In this document: positions 57,440-64,000 of the stretch, in pieces
How the letters are laid out: every line of letters begins with the position of its first letter
Position numbering within the stretch: position 1 is the stretch's first letter
Assembly (NCBI GenBank): GCA_007922195.1
Contig: ML682038.1
Span: forward strand, 6,233,695 to 6,297,694
Source of the DNA: Podocnemis expansa
Taxonomy: Eukaryota > Chordata > Testudines > Podocnemididae
Length of the DNA stretch: 64,000 nt
Reading direction: 5' to 3'
Position numbers and translations under genes: made by a program
Notes under the pieces: generated by a model
Told to the model about the DNA's origin: nothing
What the model saw: the letters and a program-made list of their open reading frames with translations, nothing else
Databases searched by the model: none

Positions 57440-59237
57440 GTGATTGCAGAGCATTAGCCATTATCTTTGAAAATTTATGGTGACTGCTTGGGGTCCTGGA
57501 CAATTGGAAAAAGGCAAATATAGTACCCACCTTTTAAAAAAGGAAGAAGAGGGATATAGGAAACTATATACCAGTCAGTCTCACCCAGGGGTGTTGCTGC
57601 CCCGTGGAATGACCCAGGGCATTGGCCCAGGCCCCACCCCCCACCTGCAGGCCCTGCCCCCAGCCAAGGGCAGGGCAGGGAGTGGCAGACGCTGCTGCGG
57701 GGTGTCCCAGCCTTTGAAGGGGCTGGAAGCAGCCGCCGCTGCCATGGGCAGCTGGGCCCCAGATCACCGGCCAGGGACAAGGCCGGGAGTGGCAGCTGCA
57801 GCCACGGGTGGCTGGGCCCTGGATCTCCGGCCTGATCCGGCCAGAGACCGGGAGAGGCAGGGCCCTGCCAGGAGCCAAGGCAATGGCGCCGGCATTCAGG
57901 GCACAGGCCCTGTGTGCCAGGTGTCAGCAATGCCCCTGGCCTCACCTCAGTCCCTGGAAACATCATGGATCAAGTCCTCAAGGAATCAATTTTGAAGCAC
58001 TTAGAGAGAAAGAAGAAGATCCATAATAGTCAGAATTGATTCACTAAGGGCAAATCATGCCTGACCAACATGATCGTCTTTTATGATGACTGACTTTGTG
58101 GATGTGGGAGGAGGGAAGGACATGATATATCTTGACTTCAGCAAAGCTTTTGATCTGGTCTCCCATGGTATTCTTCCCAGCAAGTTAAAGAAGTATTGGT
58201 TGGATGAATGAACTGTAAGGTGGATGGAAAGCTGGCTAGGTTATTGGGGACAATGGACTTGATATCTAATTGGCAGTCAGTATCAAGCAAAGTGCCCCAT
58301 CAGTTGCTCATGGGGCTGATTTTGTTCAACATATTCATTAATGATCTCAAAGATAGGATGGATTACACAGCAAGTTTGTGAATGAAACTAAGCTAGGAAA
58401 AATGGTAGATATGCCAAAGGATAAGGACAGGATACATAGTGACCTAGGCAAATTGGAAGACTTGTTCAAAAGAAATCTGATTAGATTCAACAGGAACAAG
58501 TGCAGATTCCAGCATTTAGGATGGAAGAATCCAATGCACTGCTACAGACTGGGGGCCAACTAGCTAGGCAGCATTTCTGCATAGAAGGACCTTGGGTTAC
58601 AGTGGATAAGAAGCTGGTTATGAGTCAACAGTGTGCCCTGGTTGCCAAGAAGGCTAGTGGAATATTGAGCTGTATTGTTAGGATCATTGCCAGCAGATCA
58701 AGGTAAGAGATTATTCCCCTCTAATTGGTATTGGTGAGGCCACATTTGAAGTATTGTGTCCAGTTTTGTTCTTCATAATAGAAAGGATGTGGCCAAATTG
58801 GAGCTAGTCCAGCAAAGGGCAATTGGAGCACATGAATTATGAAGAGAGGCTAAGAAACTGGGATTGTTTAGTCTGCAAAAGAGTGGGGGGGATGTTGATA
58901 GCAGCCTTCAGTTATCTGAAGATGGGGTCCAGGAAGGCTGGAGCTAGGCTGTTCTCAGTGGTGACAGATTACAAAGCAGGAAGCGCTGATCTTAACTTGC
59001 AGTGGGGAAGGTCTAGGTTGGATATTAGGAAAAACTTTTTCACTACGAGGGTGGTAAAGCACTAAAATAGATTACCTAGAGATATATGGAATCTCCATCC
59101 TTACAGATTTTTAAGACCTGGCTTGATAAAGCCCTGGCTCAGGTGATTTAGTTGTGGGTGATCCTGCTTTGAGCAGGGCGTTGGACTATATGACCTCCTG
59201 AGGTGCCTTCCATCTCTAATCTTTTATGATTCTGTGA
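57440..59237 (+). mobile_element. CR1 LINE 3' part, including the 3' terminus
   Basis: Plus-strand frames give the RT palm and fingers (FTKGKSCLTNMIVFYDD near 58030-58090; YLDFSKAFDLVSH near 58128-58167), the thumb and the C-terminal region (near 58740-59060). It ends at the CR1-typical 3' terminus 'tttatgattctgtgatt' at 59237. It is broken by many stops. A GC-rich hAT element is inserted at 57586-57938. It is better preserved at the 3' end than the copy at 7930-9620. Confidence 0.88.
57586..57938. mobile_element. GC-rich hAT element inside CR1
   Basis: A 353-bp member of the GC-rich family with CAGGGGTGTTGCTG at the left and CAGCAATGCCCCTG at the right, a clear inverted pair. Flanks are GTCTCACC (57578-57585) and GCCTCACC (57939-57946). 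Removing it with one target copy restores the CR1 reading PVSLTSVPGN. Confidence 0.9.
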
Positions 59238-59746
59238 TTACACTTCCTGTAGGGAAGGTTACTTTGAGGGGGTAAACAAATTGATGTAGGGCTAAAGATA
59301 AATGTTGTGCTTACAAAATGAAAAACTAGCAGGATCTTATTCAGGGGATAAAGCAATATGCCAGATTTATTATGAGGAAAAAAACCAATTATGTCAATAG
59401 CTAATATCTAGTACCTACACACCCACGTATACACATATCCCCACACACCAAATGTTCTGCTGTTGGTCATATATAGTTACCGTTCCTGATTGTTGCCTGT
59501 GATTGTAGCTTGAGTTCATGGCTGATGTTCACAGCTCATGGCAGCTACCTGGCCCAGGAGGCTGGGCATGAGGAAGTGCACTGATGCTTTTGAATGTTGT
59601 GCAGAATATTACCATAAAGCTATGCAGTCTCGCCCCTCTTTTATATCTTTTTGTGTGTCCATGGATCTTGTGCCACGTGGCTTCAGGGTACTGGATGGCC
59701 ATGAGTCATCAGTTAATGGCAGATGTGACTTTAATCTTGTCCCTTT
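59238..59746. other. Intron sequence, nothing recognised
   Basis: Unassigned. Confidence 0.5.
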
Positions 59747-59754
59747 CTTTAGAG

Positions 59755-60079
59755 CAGTGGTTCCCAACCTTTCCCTTGATGTGGACCACTACATTGTCAT
59801 CAACAGCTTTTGTGGACCACAATATAAACAAACCATTTTGAATAGTTTTAACATAACCTATAGCTGACAGCAGTCAAACTTGTATATCAAGGGGTATTAA
59901 AAATGCAGTTATTTCTAAAAGTTTATTATGCTCACTCACAAACATATTGCACTCATCACAGTACATTTACCAGCAATACATTTTCCTGTAGTAATTATCT
60001 CCCCCTCACAGCCACGGCCCACCTGCAGTACCCCTCATGGACTACCAGTTGTCCAGGGACTTCAGGTTGGGAATCAGTG
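59755..60079. mobile_element. hAT MITE
   Basis: A 325-bp element with termini CAGTGGTTCCCAACCT and, reverse-complemented, CACTGATTCCCAACCT, and 8-bp flanks CTTTAGAG (59747-59754) and CTTTGGAG (60080-60087). The terminus type matches the inner element at 42273-43373. Confidence 0.85.
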
Positions 60080-60087
60080 CTTTGGAG

Positions 60088-61414
60088 AGTGAATTCTTGC
60101 TTTAGCAAGGTTTGTCTCTATTGTTCTTCAGCCATTAAGGTGCTGCCGCAGTTTATCATCAGGACAGGCTGGCTTTGGAGACTGATCCTATCACACACAC
60201 ACCCCCTTCATTACACATCCTCCAAATTAAGTTCATGTATCTAAATGAAGTTTCAGCAAAACTTAAGCTGGACAATACAAAATGAAGTAAAATAGTTCAA
60301 AATGGAGGTTTACTTGCAATACAAAATGAAGTAACAATTCAAAATGAATGTTTAGTTACGGTATGCAGTTACATCAGACTTTGATTATTATGTTAAAGAA
60401 AAAATGAATGAATGAGCATGGCATTTTTATCAATGAATATCAGGCATTATTCCAGTTGGAAGCAGTTCTATGGTATAACTTTATCTTTAGACCTCCATTG
60501 ATACATTTGCTTTAAAACTGACTTAATAAAATTATTTTTGCAAATAAGAATAAGGATCTTTGGTTTAGCATGTATCAGTTTTCTGTCTAAAGGGCTTTGT
60601 AACTGACAAGGTATCAATGGGTAACAAGGGTTAAATTTAATAAAAACACAGTGTCAGCCTTAACTACAACAGTGCCATATTAAGGGGAGCCTTCTTTTCT
60701 CTCTTATTAGAGCAATATTTAAGGACCTCATAAAACTCTCTCTTATTTTAATGGAAGCAAGACTGGGCTTGTAATCTCTCCAATTAAAGAATAATTATGC
60801 CCTTTTTCCTCAAATGGAAAGTCAGAAAGTTTGAGAGCTAAGCGGCTCTTGTCATCATGAATGAAGTGTAAGGTATATTTTAAAGATGTCATCCTGGCCC
60901 TATTTAATGCAATGTGACTTTTGCCATTGACTGCAATGGGGCCTGCATTTTGCCCTAAGGATAAAATTACTCCACTTGTGCAAATATCAATACAGCCATG
61001 TTAATTAGCCATGTGTAGGAAGGTATGTTTATTTAATATTTATCCCTTTCTAGGAGACTATTTCTGATTCTTCTTTCAGAAGCTCTCCTACTCACCTTGC
61101 TGCCTTCTTTCAAACCTCTCTTAGCTCTGGTCTACACCACAGTGTGATTTTGGTGGCAATCAGAGGAAGATATGCAAAGTACTTAAAATACCTTGGGTAT
61201 CTCCCTACCATTCTCTATGGTAGTATCGCCTATTTACCATGGTGCCTTCAGTAGGCTGAGTCAGAAGGAAACCCCTTCCCTCCAAGTTAGTGCTAGGCTC
61301 CTTGCCAGGGTGGTCTTACTCAATCCACTTCATGATCAGTGGCGCAGGTCTTCACAGACCCAATCAGCTGATCAGGGAGATCCATCCGACAGTAGCAAAT
61401 TCAATTAAAACAAG
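60088..61414. other. Intron sequence, nothing recognised
   Basis: AT-rich. A short imperfect duplication of 'caatacaaaatgaagtaa' occurs at 60273-60340. Otherwise unassigned. Confidence 0.5.
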
Positions 61415-61492
61415 TTCTTAGAAAAGTGCCACAGGACTCCTTGTTTGTTTTGCTGAACTAGACTAACATGGCTGCCCCCTGGAACTTGCCAC
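61415..61492 (+). mobile_element. Penelope 3' terminus only
   Basis: Just the last 78 bases of the tail: 'gtgccacaggactccttg', 'tttgctgaactagactaac', 'atggctgccccctggaactt'. The 5' truncation is extreme. Confidence 0.7.
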
Positions 61493-61644
61493 CTCTTCCT
61501 GTTATCTTTGCCCCATTAACCAATACCTGTGGCTATTGAGCTTCACACTGGCATCTTCTCATTTAACTCAGGCTACAGTAAAGCTGTAGCTAACAAGACT
61601 CAGGCCAGACCTTCTGCAGCTCAGAAGAAAAATGCATCAACTAA

Positions 61645-63784
<2,140 letters not shown>

Positions 63785-64000
63785 CAAGGGGCGTCACTGG
63801 GGCCTGGCACACAGGGCCTGTGCCATCAATCCTGGCACCAGTGCCCCAGGTCCTGGTGGGACCCCCACCTCTCCCGGTCTCCAGTCGGGACCAGCTAGAG
63901 ATCTGGGGCCAGGCTAACCGCAGCACAGGTAGCAGCCTCTGATTTGGAGAGGCTGCGAGTGGCTCTTGTCCATGATGCCTTGGGTGAGTGGCTGGCCCCA
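63785..64000. mobile_element. GC-rich hAT element (cut by window end)
   Basis: Begins CAAGGGGCGTCACTGGGGCC and continues with 'ggcacacagggcctgtgcc' and 'caccagtgccccaggtcc', the left-end sequence of the GC-rich family. The right end lies outside the window or was not identified, so no target duplication can be given. Confidence 0.7.

Overview
The window is vertebrate nuclear DNA, most likely from a turtle (inference). Two fragments of protein-coding genes anchor it. The first coding exon of PDE7A lies on the minus strand at 10975-11112. Two coding exons of DNAJC5B lie on the plus strand at 30568-30674 and 61719-61932. In mammals these genes are head-to-head neighbours, so synteny is conserved. 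The turtle call rests on the repeats: CR1 LINEs, a tRNA-derived SINE with a CR1-like tail, RTE, Penelope-like, Ty3/Gypsy and DIRS elements, and many short hAT-like and 'gtctacact' DNA transposons. No bacterial, CRISPR, tRNA or rRNA gene was seen.

Layout. 1-10974 is PDE7A intron 1 read backwards. It holds an RTE LINE fragment, a Penelope 3' fragment, a TAA-flanked MITE, a complete solo LTR (5895-7234), a CR1 fragment with a nested SINE, an inverted Penelope-tail dimer and a hAT MITE. 10975-12030 is PDE7A exon 1 and its CpG-rich promoter. 12031-30547 is intergenic: a decayed hAT transposase, GC-rich MITEs, a TTCGAA-rich MITE, an eroded retrovirus-like pol and a Ty3/Gypsy RT fragment. 30548 to the end is DNAJC5B: the first coding exon, a 31 kb intron packed with transposons, a second coding exon, then the start of the next intron. 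The cysteine-string exons lie beyond the window.

The most informative structures are nested. A DIRS-like retrotransposon (31315-38515) is split by a solo LTR and by an element with long inverted termini. A Penelope-like element (43628-46198, minus) is split by a GC-rich hAT element and by a 1,050-bp element with inverted termini of about 110 bp; removing each insertion with one target-site copy restores the Penelope reading frame. The 3' tail of that Penelope copy matches several long palindromes (9.7, 26.7 and 39.7 kb), so these appear to be tail-to-tail Penelope dimers. A recurring GC-rich hAT family (at least five copies) carries tandem-repeat cores and mostly clear 8-bp target duplications.

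Functionally, PDE7A is a cAMP-specific phosphodiesterase; its exon 1 carries the PKA-binding RRGAI motif. DNAJC5B is a J-domain co-chaperone of the cysteine-string family. They are neighbours; nothing here shows that they act together.
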